Assembly (NCBI GenBank): GCA_001683825.1
Contig: LXTR01000001.1
Coordinates: forward strand, 1 to 39,629
Length of the DNA stretch: 39,629 nucleotides
Direction: 5' to 3'
Source of the DNA: Flavobacteriaceae bacterium CP2B
Lineage (GTDB): Bacteria > Bacteroidota > Bacteroidia > Flavobacteriales > Flavobacteriaceae
Numbering within the stretch: the stretch's first letter is position 1; every line of letters starts with the position of its first letter. A program made the translations under genes and the position numbers. The notes under the pieces were generated by a model that ran no database searches, had not been told where the DNA came from, and saw nothing but the letters and a program-made list of their open reading frames with translations. Shown in pieces: positions 25,219 to 35,300 of this stretch.

Positions 25219-26570
25219 TGTACACAGTTAAGTTTTACTTAGATAAAAATGCCAATACCAAGAAGGGGCATCCCATTCGGATAGAGGTATACTGTACAAA
25301 ATCTAAGGAACAAAAAAGGAGAAGTTCAGGATTCTTTCAGAAACGGAAGAATATCCAGATTACCCCAGAACTAACCCGACTATTAGGGGAACTTCAACAG
25401 CGTACAGATTTTGCTAATGAGATGAATCTCGGATTTGACCAAGCAATTGAGGTCATTGTTAACGGGTATACAAATCAAAGAGAAATAGAACTACTTAAAC
25501 AGCGTTTAGCTGAACTTGAAAAGAAAGACTCTAAGCTGTTGATTGAGTTCATTGATGAAATGATTCATGAGCGGGAGGTGAAAGGGCTTTCAACAAGGCA
25601 TTTTGAGGAACTTAAAAGGGAGTTATTGAATTGGCAAGGGGAATCGCTTGATATTAATGATATAACCTATCGGAAATTGAGGGCGTATGAACTATTCAAA
25701 CGTCAAAACAGTACTACTAGGGGGTCTATCATTCATAAAACCATACGAAGCCTAAGAACAGTTTATGGTGAAGCTAAAAGAAGAGGATTAGTTCACAATC
25801 CAAATGAAGACCCATTTGAAGGATTAAAGATACTTGTAGAGTCACAACCCGATAAAAAGAAGATTATTACTAAAGAAGCATTAACTGCTATTAGGGATTT
25901 TGTACCGAAGAAGAGCACAACAAAAAAGAACAAAGAGAATATGGAAAGGACAAGAGACCTTTTTATGTTCCAGATATATGTTGGTGGTCATGACATGGCG
26001 GATATTGCCAATCTCAAATGGTCGGATATCCATGAAGTTGATGGTGTGAAAAGGATAAGGTTTCAACGGTTCAAATTACGTAGTCGAAATAACAATGTTT
26101 GGGTAGATAATGCTATAACCCCAGAGGCGCAAGATATAATTGACAAGTTTGGTACTCCCGATGAGGAAAGAATATTCGGATGGTTAGCAAAGCCTGATAC
26201 AGAATCTTATAGGCAACAGAATGGCTATCATCGCAAAACCTTAGGGAGAATATGCGAGACTATGGATATCCCAAAGCTAAAAACAAAAGACCCAAGAAGG
26301 ATATTCAGAAGTATTGGTGGACAGTTGGGTGTAAATGAGATTTTATTGAACCAGATGATGGGACATAAGCCATCTTCAATATCGCATAGATATCAACAGA
26401 ATTTATCAATCCAAGAACAGGATAAAGCGCATCGGAATATTGTAGACAATCTATTTCCGACTAAACGTACAAGATTTAAATTAGATAGAATAACAGAAGA
26501 GGAATGGAGGGCTTTTAAGTATCCAGATTCTGATGATTCAGATAGAAACCCAAACTTAATATATCTTTAA
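25218..26570 (+). CDS. Tyrosine recombinase (integrase) of a tRNA-Pro-associated island
   Basis: The product has 450 residues. The N-terminal arm-binding part (MYTVKFYLDKNANTKKGHPI) is followed by a SAM-like core-binding domain (about 105-205) and the catalytic domain (about 215-410). Visible catalytic residues are Arg II (R360 in DPRRIF), His383 (MMGHK) and the nucleophile Tyr392 (SHRYQQ). The Arg I position, in GGHDMADIANLKWSDI, is not Arg. Established knowledge: loss of Arg I is a feature of IntDOT-like Bacteroidota integrases. It starts 119 bases beyond tRNA-Pro and reads away from it, the classic layout for a tRNA-inserted element. The DNA from here rightward is more AT-rich than the preceding core region. 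Confidence 0.93.
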   Translation: MYTVKFYLDKNANTKKGHPIRIEVYCTKSKEQKRRSSGFFQKRKNIQITPELTRLLGELQQRTDFANEMNLGFDQAIEVIVNGYTNQREIELLKQRLAELEKKDSKLLIEFIDEMIHEREVKGLSTRHFEELKRELLNWQGESLDINDITYRKLRAYELFKRQNSTTRGSIIHKTIRSLRTVYGEAKRRGLVHNPNEDPFEGLKILVESQPDKKKIITKEALTAIRDFVPKKSTTKKNKENMERTRDLFMFQIYVGGHDMADIANLKWSDIHEVDGVKRIRFQRFKLRSRNNNVWVDNAITPEAQDIIDKFGTPDEERIFGWLAKPDTESYRQQNGYHRKTLGRICETMDIPKLKTKDPRRIFRSIGGQLGVNEILLNQMMGHKPSSISHRYQQNLSIQEQDKAHRNIVDNLFPTKRTRFKLDRITEEEWRAFKYPDSDDSDRNPNLIYL

Positions 26571-26686
26571 AATAGAGAGAGTTAGGTGGTTTTATTCAAG
26601 AAGGATGGAAGCAAAAAAATTCTTTATTGGTAAGGATATAATTGTAATCTATTCCTTCAAAAAACCCATACCTTTATATAACTAGG

Positions 26687-27910
26687 ATGAATACTTTAAT
26701 TCTACAGAAGCGAACAATAGTAATTAACCCTTTAGGTGAGAGCGACTTAGTTCAAATTTATGATGAATTAAAGATAGCTATTAAAAAGACGTATACTGAA
26801 AATGAATTAAAGTCACTGTTACTGGCTGTGATTGTTGAGAGTGGAAAGGAAACTATTGATTCAAAGAAAGACGCGGTAAAAGTACTAGGAAATTTAGCTA
26901 GAAACGTTTGCGATTTCAGTGTTGATAAGTTCGAGTATTACAGAACTCACGGAGTCAAAGCCTCCATTAATTCAGATATTAATAAGCTATTTATCTATAC
27001 CGAAAAAGGTCTTAAAACTTTAGATTATTACAGAGTAACAGCACCTGCTAAAGTAAGGGCATTACACAAAGAAATACCAAAAAACAAGGATGAGCTTGTT
27101 GATAAATTGGTTTCTGGGCTAATGGCTATTTTGATTTTTTATGCCTCTGCAGGTGGAGTTGATTTAGAAGGCGGAATCCCAGATTTAGATTTAGCTGCAG
27201 GTGTGGGATATCATCGCCATTGGATGAGCCATTCTATAGTTTCGGGTGTGATATTCGAATTTACTTCAAGGGTAATATTTAATTCTTACAGTCATATTCA
27301 TAGTAATTTGCCTGATTCCCACCATCGCTTTTGGGATAAATCAAAAACCTTTATTGACAAAAATAAGAATCTCGCTATTGGGGCAATGTGGGCAGGCATT
27401 GGGGCTCACTTAATTAAGGACTCGGCTCTAATTACAGGAGGATTCAAACCTTACGTTGGTATGCCCCTTGAAATGACAGAAAATGTGCATCAGGGTTTAT
27501 TTATGGCTAATGGATTGGCATCATCCGTTTTTGGTGCTAGTTCTATGGCAAAGGATATGTCTGTCCAAGTTCGAGAGACCCCCATCATCTATATAGAACC
27601 TAGTCCAATCAATCTAAAAGTTATGTTTAGAAACTATGATACAAAGGCAATTAAAGTATTGCTTGAAGAAATTGGAGAAAGTAGATATAATGAATGTTTG
27701 GATTGGGCATTGGTTAAGGCAAAAGTTAAGAATCGACCTAAGTCCATGAAGGGATTCTACCTAGAGGCAATTGATAATAAAGTTTTACTTTGCTTTGAAT
27801 ATCCTTCAAAAACAACCGTTAGGATAATGGATGTTAAAGGCTATAGTAATTTGCCAAAAACGGAATGGGAGTTTACGAAGACCAATGAAATTTCACCTAA
27901 TACAAATTAA
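26687..27910 (+). CDS. YdjM-like membrane metal-dependent hydrolase-like protein coupled to a type I RM operon
   Basis: The product has 407 residues. Residues 1-130 are a charged, soluble helical region of unknown fold. A hydrophobic segment (LVSGLMAILIFYASAGG, 141-157) precedes P165-D166-L-D168, then H176-R177 and S181-H182-S183, then IGAHLIKDSALITGG with H241 and D245. This order (PDxD, HR, HS, GxxxHLxxDxxT) matches the YdjM-type 'LexA-binding, inner membrane-associated putative hydrolase' family (PF04307), but the protein is about twice the usual length. The extra C-terminal ~140 residues are soluble and unrecognised. Its stop overlaps the hsdM start in TAATG, so it is translationally coupled to the restriction-modification genes. 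A role in that defence operon is inferred, and the substrate is unknown. Confidence 0.65.
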   Translation: MNTLILQKRTIVINPLGESDLVQIYDELKIAIKKTYTENELKSLLLAVIVESGKETIDSKKDAVKVLGNLARNVCDFSVDKFEYYRTHGVKASINSDINKLFIYTEKGLKTLDYYRVTAPAKVRALHKEIPKNKDELVDKLVSGLMAILIFYASAGGVDLEGGIPDLDLAAGVGYHRHWMSHSIVSGVIFEFTSRVIFNSYSHIHSNLPDSHHRFWDKSKTFIDKNKNLAIGAMWAGIGAHLIKDSALITGGFKPYVGMPLEMTENVHQGLFMANGLASSVFGASSMAKDMSVQVRETPIIYIEPSPINLKVMFRNYDTKAIKVLLEEIGESRYNECLDWALVKAKVKNRPKSMKGFYLEAIDNKVLLCFEYPSKTTVRIMDVKGYSNLPKTEWEFTKTNEISPNTN

Positions 27911-29385
27911 TGATAACAGGCACGCTTAAATCCCAAGTAGACAAAATCTGGGAATCTTTTTGGACAGGAGGCATCTCCAATCCACTAACCGTAATAGAAC
28001 AATTCACCTACCTACTTTTTATCAGACGTTTAGACGAACGCCAACTGGCGGAAGAAAAGAAAGTCAACCTCATCGGAGGGGAACTTGAAAACGTCATCTT
28101 CACCCCGCAGCAAAAGGAACTTCGTTGGAGTTCCTTTAAGAACAAAGACCCTCAAACCATGTACGACTTGTTCACCAAACCAATGGTGGATGGCATGAGT
28201 GTCTTTGACCACATGAAACAAGTGGGGGCTAAAGGAGGCGTGTTTACCAAATACATGAGCAATGCTACGCTCATTATTGCCACCCCCAGATTGCTCGACC
28301 AAGTAGTTCAGTTAATTGATAAGATTGACATGGACGACCGTGATACGAAGGGCGACCTCTACGAATACATGCTGTCAAAAATCGCTACTGCAGGGCGAAA
28401 TGGTCAGTTCAGAACCCCAAGACATATCATCCGAATGATGGTGGATATGGCACAGCCAAAGAAGGATGACATAATCTGCGACCCATCGGCAGGAACATCG
28501 GGCTTCTTAGTAACAGCAGGGGAATATCTGCGGGAGAATCATGAAGACTGGTTTCTAAAAGAAGAGTTTAGAAACCACTTCAACAATGAAATGTTTCATG
28601 GGATTGAGATAGACGATACGATGGTGCGTATTGGGGCTATGAATCTTCAATTACATGGCATTGACAACCCACAGCTTATCAAAGGGGACTCATTAAGTGA
28701 AAGTCTTGGAGATATCAGGGATGAATACTCCTTGATACTTGCTAATCCTCCTTTTAAGGGCAGTCTGGACTATGATTCCGTTGAGAACAGCGTCCTTAAA
28801 ATCGTCAAGTCTAAGAAGACAGAATTGCTCTTTTTGGGGTTGTTCCTTCGAATGCTAAAAAGAGGCGGGAGATGTGCTGTAATTGTTCCTGACGGGGTGT
28901 TATTTGGCAGTTCTAAGGCACACAAGCAAATTCGACAAGAAATCGTGGAGAATCATAAACTGGACGCTGTGATTTCTATGCCGAGCGGGGTTTTTAAACC
29001 TTATGCGGGGGTAAGTACCGCTGTCCTTTACTTTACCAAAACTGGAACAGGAGGAACGGATAAGGTTTGGTTCTACGACATGGAAGCGGATGGGTATAGT
29101 TTAGATGATAAACGAAATGAGGTGAAGGATAACGACATACCAGACCTAATTGAGCGTTGGAATAATTTGGAATCTGAAATTGAACGCAAGCGTACCGATA
29201 AAAGTTTCTTAGTCCCTTTTAATGAAATCAAAGAGAATGACTGGGATTTATCGATAAATCGATATAAGGAGATTGAAAACGATGAAGTTGAATATGATTC
29301 ACCAGAAGTAATCATAAGTGAAATAGAAGAACTAGACGAACAAAGAAAATTAGAATTAAGTAGACTAAAGGAATTACTTGGATGA
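27910..29385 (+). CDS. hsdM: Type I restriction-modification methyltransferase subunit HsdM
   Basis: The product has 491 residues. The N-terminal HsdM_N helical domain (about 1-130; GTLKSQVDKIWESFWTGGIS, FTYLLFIRRLDE) is followed by an N6-adenine methyltransferase domain. SAM-binding motif I is DPSAGTSG at 191-198 and catalytic motif IV is NPPF at 279-282, the two signatures for N6-adenine methylation. It forms the M2S methyltransferase with HsdS and provides self/non-self marking for HsdR. It starts on the last base of the YdjM-like gene's stop (TAATG) and overlaps hsdS by four bases, so translation of all three is coupled. Confidence 0.97.
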   Translation: MITGTLKSQVDKIWESFWTGGISNPLTVIEQFTYLLFIRRLDERQLAEEKKVNLIGGELENVIFTPQQKELRWSSFKNKDPQTMYDLFTKPMVDGMSVFDHMKQVGAKGGVFTKYMSNATLIIATPRLLDQVVQLIDKIDMDDRDTKGDLYEYMLSKIATAGRNGQFRTPRHIIRMMVDMAQPKKDDIICDPSAGTSGFLVTAGEYLRENHEDWFLKEEFRNHFNNEMFHGIEIDDTMVRIGAMNLQLHGIDNPQLIKGDSLSESLGDIRDEYSLILANPPFKGSLDYDSVENSVLKIVKSKKTELLFLGLFLRMLKRGGRCAVIVPDGVLFGSSKAHKQIRQEIVENHKLDAVISMPSGVFKPYAGVSTAVLYFTKTGTGGTDKVWFYDMEADGYSLDDKRNEVKDNDIPDLIERWNNLESEIERKRTDKSFLVPFNEIKENDWDLSINRYKEIENDEVEYDSPEVIISEIEELDEQRKLELSRLKELLG

Positions 29386-30530
29386 AGTTTGACTACGTTT
29401 CAATAAAGGATATCACAAATAATCATGATAGGAAACGGATTCCTTTAAATGCCAAGCAAAGGGAAGAAAAATCTAAAAATCCCATATACCCATATATTGG
29501 GGCTAACAATATTATGGGATATGTTGACGAATACATTTTTGACGAGAAAATACTTTGTGTTGCGGAAGATGGTGGTAGTTGGGGTAAAATGGAAAAGTGT
29601 GCGCAGATTTATGATGAAAAGGTTTGGGTAAATAACCACGCTCACGTACTTACTGCAAAGCCAAATTTAAAATTGGAATATCTTAAATACTATTTGAATT
29701 ATGCTGATTTGAATCTTCACATAAATGGTGCTACTAGAGGGAAATTGACTCAATCATCACTTAATATGATTAAAGTCCCTCTTCCTGCCTTAGACCAACA
29801 GATTAGGATAGCCGAAATACTTGACACCGCTGATGCCTACCGCCAAAAAACCCAAGCCCTTTTAGAGAAGTACGACCAACTGGCGCAGAGTATCTTTTTG
29901 GAGATGTTTGGTGACCCAGTGAGCAACCCGAAAGGTTGGAAAATTAACAATCTAAATGAAGTCAGTAATAAAATTACAGATGGAACTCATCATTCACCGC
30001 CATTGAGTTCGACAGGCTACCCCTATGTTACAGCTAAGCACATTAAAAATTTTAGGTTAGACTTTCTGTCCAATCCAACATTTGTGGATGAACAGCGTCA
30101 TAAGGAAATTTATAAGAGATGCAATCCAGAAAAAGGTGATGTCCTGTACATAAAAGATGGAGCTACAACAGGTATAGCTTGTTTAAATCAATTTGAACAG
30201 GAAATTAGTTTATTATCGAGTGTTGCACTAATTAAAACAAATCCGAATCAATTGAACGGTGCATTTTTGTGCTTTTGGTTGAATTATGAAGGTGTTAAAA
30301 ATGGACTAATGAGAAAATACATGTCAGGTGCTGCAATAAAAAGATTTACGTTGAAGAAAATTAAAAGCTTTGAATTGATAATTCCACCCATTCAAATCCA
30401 AAATCAGTTTGCGGTCAACGTAGTTGAGATAGAGAATCAAAAAAAAATCACAACAGCCAGTTTGGAAAAAGCAGAAGAATTATTCAACTCTTTGCTCCAA
30501 AAGGCGTTTACAGGAGAATTAACCAACTAA
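29382..30530 (+). CDS. hsdS: Type I restriction-modification specificity subunit HsdS
   Basis: The product has 382 residues with two target-recognition domains. TRD1 is residues 1 to about 140 and is followed by a conserved central helix (LPALDQQIRIAEILDTADAY... to FLEMFGDP). TRD2 is about 190-335 (GWKINNLNEVSNKITDGTHH) and ends in the conserved C-terminal helix and tail (LLQKAFTGELTN). Both TRD parts are visibly more AT-rich than the conserved central region, the mosaic expected when recognition modules are swapped between strains. Because it has two TRDs the DNA target should be bipartite; the sequence it reads cannot be predicted here. It overlaps hsdM by ATGA and ends five bases before the DUF262 gene. 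Confidence 0.95.
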   Translation: MKFDYVSIKDITNNHDRKRIPLNAKQREEKSKNPIYPYIGANNIMGYVDEYIFDEKILCVAEDGGSWGKMEKCAQIYDEKVWVNNHAHVLTAKPNLKLEYLKYYLNYADLNLHINGATRGKLTQSSLNMIKVPLPALDQQIRIAEILDTADAYRQKTQALLEKYDQLAQSIFLEMFGDPVSNPKGWKINNLNEVSNKITDGTHHSPPLSSTGYPYVTAKHIKNFRLDFLSNPTFVDEQRHKEIYKRCNPEKGDVLYIKDGATTGIACLNQFEQEISLLSSVALIKTNPNQLNGAFLCFWLNYEGVKNGLMRKYMSGAAIKRFTLKKIKSFELIIPPIQIQNQFAVNVVEIENQKKITTASLEKAEELFNSLLQKAFTGELTN

Positions 30531-30535
30531 AATAC

Positions 30536-32332
30536 ATGGAGTTACAAAAATACAGCGTCAATCAACACCTCATCGAAACCATTCTGGCTTGGGTTAAGAG
30601 TGGCGAAATTGCAATCCCTGAAATTCAACGTCCGTTTGTCTGGGATGCTTCCAAAGTGAGGGACTTGATGGATAGCCTGTATAATGGCTATCCTGTAGGG
30701 TATATCATTACATGGCGAAATCCCAATGTGCGTCTAAAAGATGGTTCAACAGCAGAAGGAAAAAAGGTGTTGATTGATGGACAGCAGCGGATTACAGCCT
30801 TAACAGCTGCCCTATTAGGTGAATATGTTATCGACAAAGAGTACAAGCGGGTTAAAATCAAGATAGCCTTTAACCCGATAACAGAGGTGTTCGAGGTACA
30901 AACCGCTGTAATTGCCAAAGACAAGCAATGGATACCTAATATTTCGGAAGTGCTGAACGGGAGTACCAATACATTTAGCTTTATTAACAAGTACCTCCAA
31001 GCTAATCCAGAGGTCAACCAAGAGCAGGTAGTCAAATCCATCTCTAATCTGTTCGACCTCGCTAAAAAGCAAATCGGACTTATAGAACTGGCTGCAGACT
31101 TGGACATTGAAACCGTGACAGAAATATTTATCCGTATCAATTCACAGGGAGTTGTTCTTAGTCAAGCAGACTTTGCTATGAGTAAAATCGCAGCGAATGA
31201 TGAATACGGTGGTCAGGAACTACGCAAAGCCATCGACTACTTTAGTCATTTAGCTGTTGCCCCAGAGTTTTATCAATTCATCGCAGATAACGACACAGCT
31301 TTTGCCAAGACGGAATATTTCCAGAAGATGTCATGGCTGAAAAATGAGAATGAAGACCTATATGACCCGAAGTATACCGATGTGCTTAGAGTGGCATTTA
31401 CTACTGAATTTGAGCGGGGAAGGCTTTCGGATTTAGTTAGCCTATTATCAGGACGGAACTTTGAAACAAGAAAGTTCGAAGAATCGATTGCGGAGGCTTC
31501 CTTTGATAAGCTGTCGCAGGGCGTGCTGAACTTCATGAACGAAACCCACTTTAAGCGGTTCATGATGATAATCAAATCGGCAGGGTTTATTTCTCCGAGA
31601 ATGATTCGTTCACAAAACGCTATAAACTTTGCCTATATCGTCTACCTCAAACTACGGGATAAAGGTGTAAGTCCTGAAAGGATAGAGAGTTATGTGAGGC
31701 GTTGGTTTGTCTATTCCGTGCTTACGGGAAGGTACTCTGGTTCTCCCGAATCTCTGTTCGATTTTGACATCAAACAAATCGCCAATAAACCCTTTGGGGA
31801 TTACCTACAAGAAAAGGAAGAAGGGGAATTATCCGATGCGTTTTGGAATGTCTCTTTGGTTCAGAGTTTAGACTCTTCGGTTTCTAGTAGTCCATACTTT
31901 AATGTGTATCTCGCAAGTCAGGTAAGAGCAAATGACAAGGGTTTCTTGTCCAAAGAAATTACGGTAGGAGACCTCATCACATATCGAGGAGACATCCATC
32001 ATATCTTCCCAAGAAACTATCTAAAGAAAAGAGGGCTTACTAGAGGTAAGTATAACCAGATAGCCAACTATGTGTACATGCAGCAGGAGGTCAACATAAA
32101 AGTAGGAGATAAATCGCCTGATGAATACTTCAACGACATCAAACATCAATGTGAGAATGGAGAATTGAAATATGGAGGTATCAACAGTTCTGAACAACTT
32201 CGAACCAACATGGAACAAAATTGTATTCCTCAATCCATTTTCGATATGTCCTTTGATGATTACGAGGCATTTCTGGGGGAGAGAAGAAAATTAATGGCAC
32301 GAAAAATCAAGGATTACTATCAAACGCTATAA
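30536..32332 (+). CDS. DUF262-HNH (GmrSD-like) nuclease embedded in the type I operon
   Basis: The product has 598 residues. Residues 1-220 are a DUF262 (GmrS-N, ParB/sulfiredoxin-like NTPase) domain: IPEIQRPFVWD at 27-37, LMDSLYNGYPVG, and the signature DGQQR at 81-85. The C-terminal part has an HNH-type nuclease pattern of the DUF1524 kind: DIHH at 486-489 (GDIHHIFPRNYL), then N507, N511 and N520 (NYVYMQQEVNIKVGDKSP). Established knowledge: fused DUF262-DUF1524 proteins (GmrSD, and relatives such as BrxU and SspE) are NTP-dependent enzymes that cut modified phage DNA. It lies between hsdS and hsdR, and its stop overlaps the hsdR start (TAATG). This implies one regulated unit in which HsdR restricts unmodified DNA and this protein may restrict modified DNA. 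That division of labour is inference. Confidence 0.88.
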   Translation: MELQKYSVNQHLIETILAWVKSGEIAIPEIQRPFVWDASKVRDLMDSLYNGYPVGYIITWRNPNVRLKDGSTAEGKKVLIDGQQRITALTAALLGEYVIDKEYKRVKIKIAFNPITEVFEVQTAVIAKDKQWIPNISEVLNGSTNTFSFINKYLQANPEVNQEQVVKSISNLFDLAKKQIGLIELAADLDIETVTEIFIRINSQGVVLSQADFAMSKIAANDEYGGQELRKAIDYFSHLAVAPEFYQFIADNDTAFAKTEYFQKMSWLKNENEDLYDPKYTDVLRVAFTTEFERGRLSDLVSLLSGRNFETRKFEESIAEASFDKLSQGVLNFMNETHFKRFMMIIKSAGFISPRMIRSQNAINFAYIVYLKLRDKGVSPERIESYVRRWFVYSVLTGRYSGSPESLFDFDIKQIANKPFGDYLQEKEEGELSDAFWNVSLVQSLDSSVSSSPYFNVYLASQVRANDKGFLSKEITVGDLITYRGDIHHIFPRNYLKKRGLTRGKYNQIANYVYMQQEVNIKVGDKSPDEYFNDIKHQCENGELKYGGINSSEQLRTNMEQNCIPQSIFDMSFDDYEAFLGERRKLMARKIKDYYQTL

Positions 32333-35300
32333 TGTCAAATTTCCAGTTCTTACGGGATGAATTTCTTGGAATCTACAAAGAAGCTATAGAAGCCGAGAAA
32401 CTAGCTTTGACTTCGCCAAAGGCGAGTGCAATACTATCCCGTTCTGCCCTCGAAATGGGGGTGAATTGGCTGTACCAGAATGACGCAGACTTAGAATATC
32501 CCTACGACACCACACTAAATAGCTTAATTCACAATAGAGACTTCAAAGAGGTGATAAAGCCCAGTATGTTCAGGGAAATCAACCTCATCCGATTAAATGG
32601 CAATAACGCAGCGCACGGTAAATCCATCGGTCAAGACCATTCCTTAGCCTCAATAAAGAATTTATTCAGATTTCTGGGATTTCTTGGTAAATACTACAGC
32701 ACTCAGAATATTGAGTTGCCTTTTTTTAGTATCGACCATATTCCAGATGGCAAGGAACAGGAAAAGACTAAGGAGGAACTAGAAGAACTAAAAAGACAAT
32801 ATTTACAATTAAAACGCGAGTACGAGCAGCAACAACAGGTTGGAAGTGTTGCAGACCAAGAAGAAATTTATGGAATACAAATACCCGATTTCGAGCAAGT
32901 AGATTATGCCAAAAGACGTAAAAAGCGGGAGCAGGAACAATCGCATGATAAGGCAATACCCACTTTGGTTTCTGAGGCGGCAACTAGGTCACTTTACATT
33001 GATACGCTATTAAAAGATGCAGGATGGGATAATCTGCGAGAAGGCAAAGACTTGGAATACGAGGTTCAAGGTATGCCTATAAGCACAAACTCTACTGGAA
33101 TAGGTTATGTAGATTATGTGCTTTGGGGTAAAGATGGGAAGCCTTTAGCTGTTGTAGAAGCTAAAAAGACGATGGCGGATGCCCGAAAGGGTAGACATCA
33201 AGCCTCATTATATGCCGATTGCTTGGAACAAATGCACAAGCAACGCCCTATCATCTTTTATACCAATGGTTTCGAAACCTATGTCTGGGATGACCAGTTC
33301 TATGTGGACAGGGAGATTTCAGGATTCTATACCCAAGATGAACTACAGCTGTTAATTGACCGCAGAACTACCCGAAAAGACCCCAGACACTTTCAGGTAA
33401 ATAAAGAGATAGCAGGTAGAGCCTATCAAATCGAAGCTATTCAGCGAGTAGCTGAAAACATTGCGGTTACGGGTACGAATGGAACACTTCGAGGTGCAGG
33501 AAGGGCTAGTCTTCTGGTCATGGCAACAGGAAGCGGAAAGACGCGAACAGCTGCGGCTATTGTGGACATGTTGAGCAAGAGTAATTGGGTCAAACGGGTA
33601 CTTTTCTTGGCAGATAGAAATGCACTCGTTACACAGGCTAAAAATGCGTTTAAGGAGCATTTGCCAGAACTTTCATCCATAGACTTGACCAAAGAAAAAG
33701 AAGACGATACTACACGATTGGTTTTCTCCACCTATCCCACTATAATGAACAAGATAGATGGGGTTAAAAGCGGCGAACAACGCTTCTATGGGGTAGGGCA
33801 TTTTGACCTCATCATTATTGATGAAGCCCACAGGTCGGTCTACCAGAAGTACCGAGCTATCTTTGAATATTTCGATGCACTTCTTATTGGATTGACCGCA
33901 ACACCCAAAAAAGATATAGACCGCAACACCTACAGTTTATTCGGTATAGAGGACGATGTTCCCACCTTTGCTTACGAATTGGATACCGCTGTTGAAGATG
34001 GCTTTCTTGTCCCGCCAAAATCAATAAGTGTACCTCTGAAATTCCAAAGGGAAGGCATCAAGTATTCAGAGTTGACGGAAGCTGAAAAAGAAGAGTACGA
34101 AGAGAAGTTTGGTGACCCAACCACAGAGGAAGTTCCTGACCAAATAAGCGGGTCAGCTGTTAACAAATGGTTGTTCAATACCGATACGGTTGATAGGGTG
34201 TTGGAACATGTCATGACTGACGGAATCAAGGTTGACGGAGGCGATAAACTTGGTAAGACCATCATCTTTGCCAAGAATCATGCTCATGCTGTTTTCATCC
34301 GAGACCGCTTCAATAAGAATTACCCAGAGTATGGAGGTAAATTCTTGGAAGTTATAGATAACTATGAGACGAAGGCGCAGGATTTGTTGGAGAAATTTGT
34401 TGACCCTTATCAGGAACAAAACCCACAGATAGCTGTTTCGGTGGACATGATGGATACGGGTGTCGACGCCCCTAGAGTTGTTAATCTCGTATTCTTCAAG
34501 ATTGTACGCAGCGTGACCAAATTCTGGCAAATGATAGGTCGAGGAACAAGGCTGTGTCCTGACTTGTTTGCTCCAAGCGAAGATAAGACCCACTTCCTCA
34601 TTTTCGATTACTGTGAGAACTTCGAGTTCTTTGATGAACAACCAGATGGAGTCACCCCGAGTAATCCGAAGTCTTTGCAACAACAAGTTTTTGAAGGAAA
34701 ACTGCAAGTTGCACACCTCATCTCGGAATTGGAAGAGAAATCCGAAGCAGAACAGGAGATTAGGGATAACTATCTGTTTGATTTACATAAGACTATTGCT
34801 AATCTCGACAGGGAGCGATTTGTAGTACGTAAGGAGTTGAGGTACGTGAATCAATACTCCGACAAGAACAAATGGCTAAACCTTTCTAAATCTGATTTAC
34901 AGGAGATTCGACAGCACTTATCTCATTTGCAGACGGTCGAAAAAGAAGATGATGAATTAGCCCGAAGATTTGATGTGCTTATCCTTAGTTATCAGATTGC
35001 TTTACTATTGGAAGGTAGGGATACTACCAAGTTCACGACAAGGATATATCAAATTGCATCTGGGCTTCAAAGAAAAGACAACATCCCACAGATTAAAACA
35101 CAGCTACCTTTAATAAAGGAATTGCAAACAGAATCCTACTGGAAAGCTGTTGATGTGAGGAAGTTGGAGAGGGTTCGGACAGCCCTTAGGGAACTCATCA
35201 AGTACTTGGATAGTCAAACCCAAAACCCTGTCTATACTAATTTCCAAGACTATTTGGACTTGGATAATGCAGCTTGGCGTGACCCTGCACAAAACTATAT

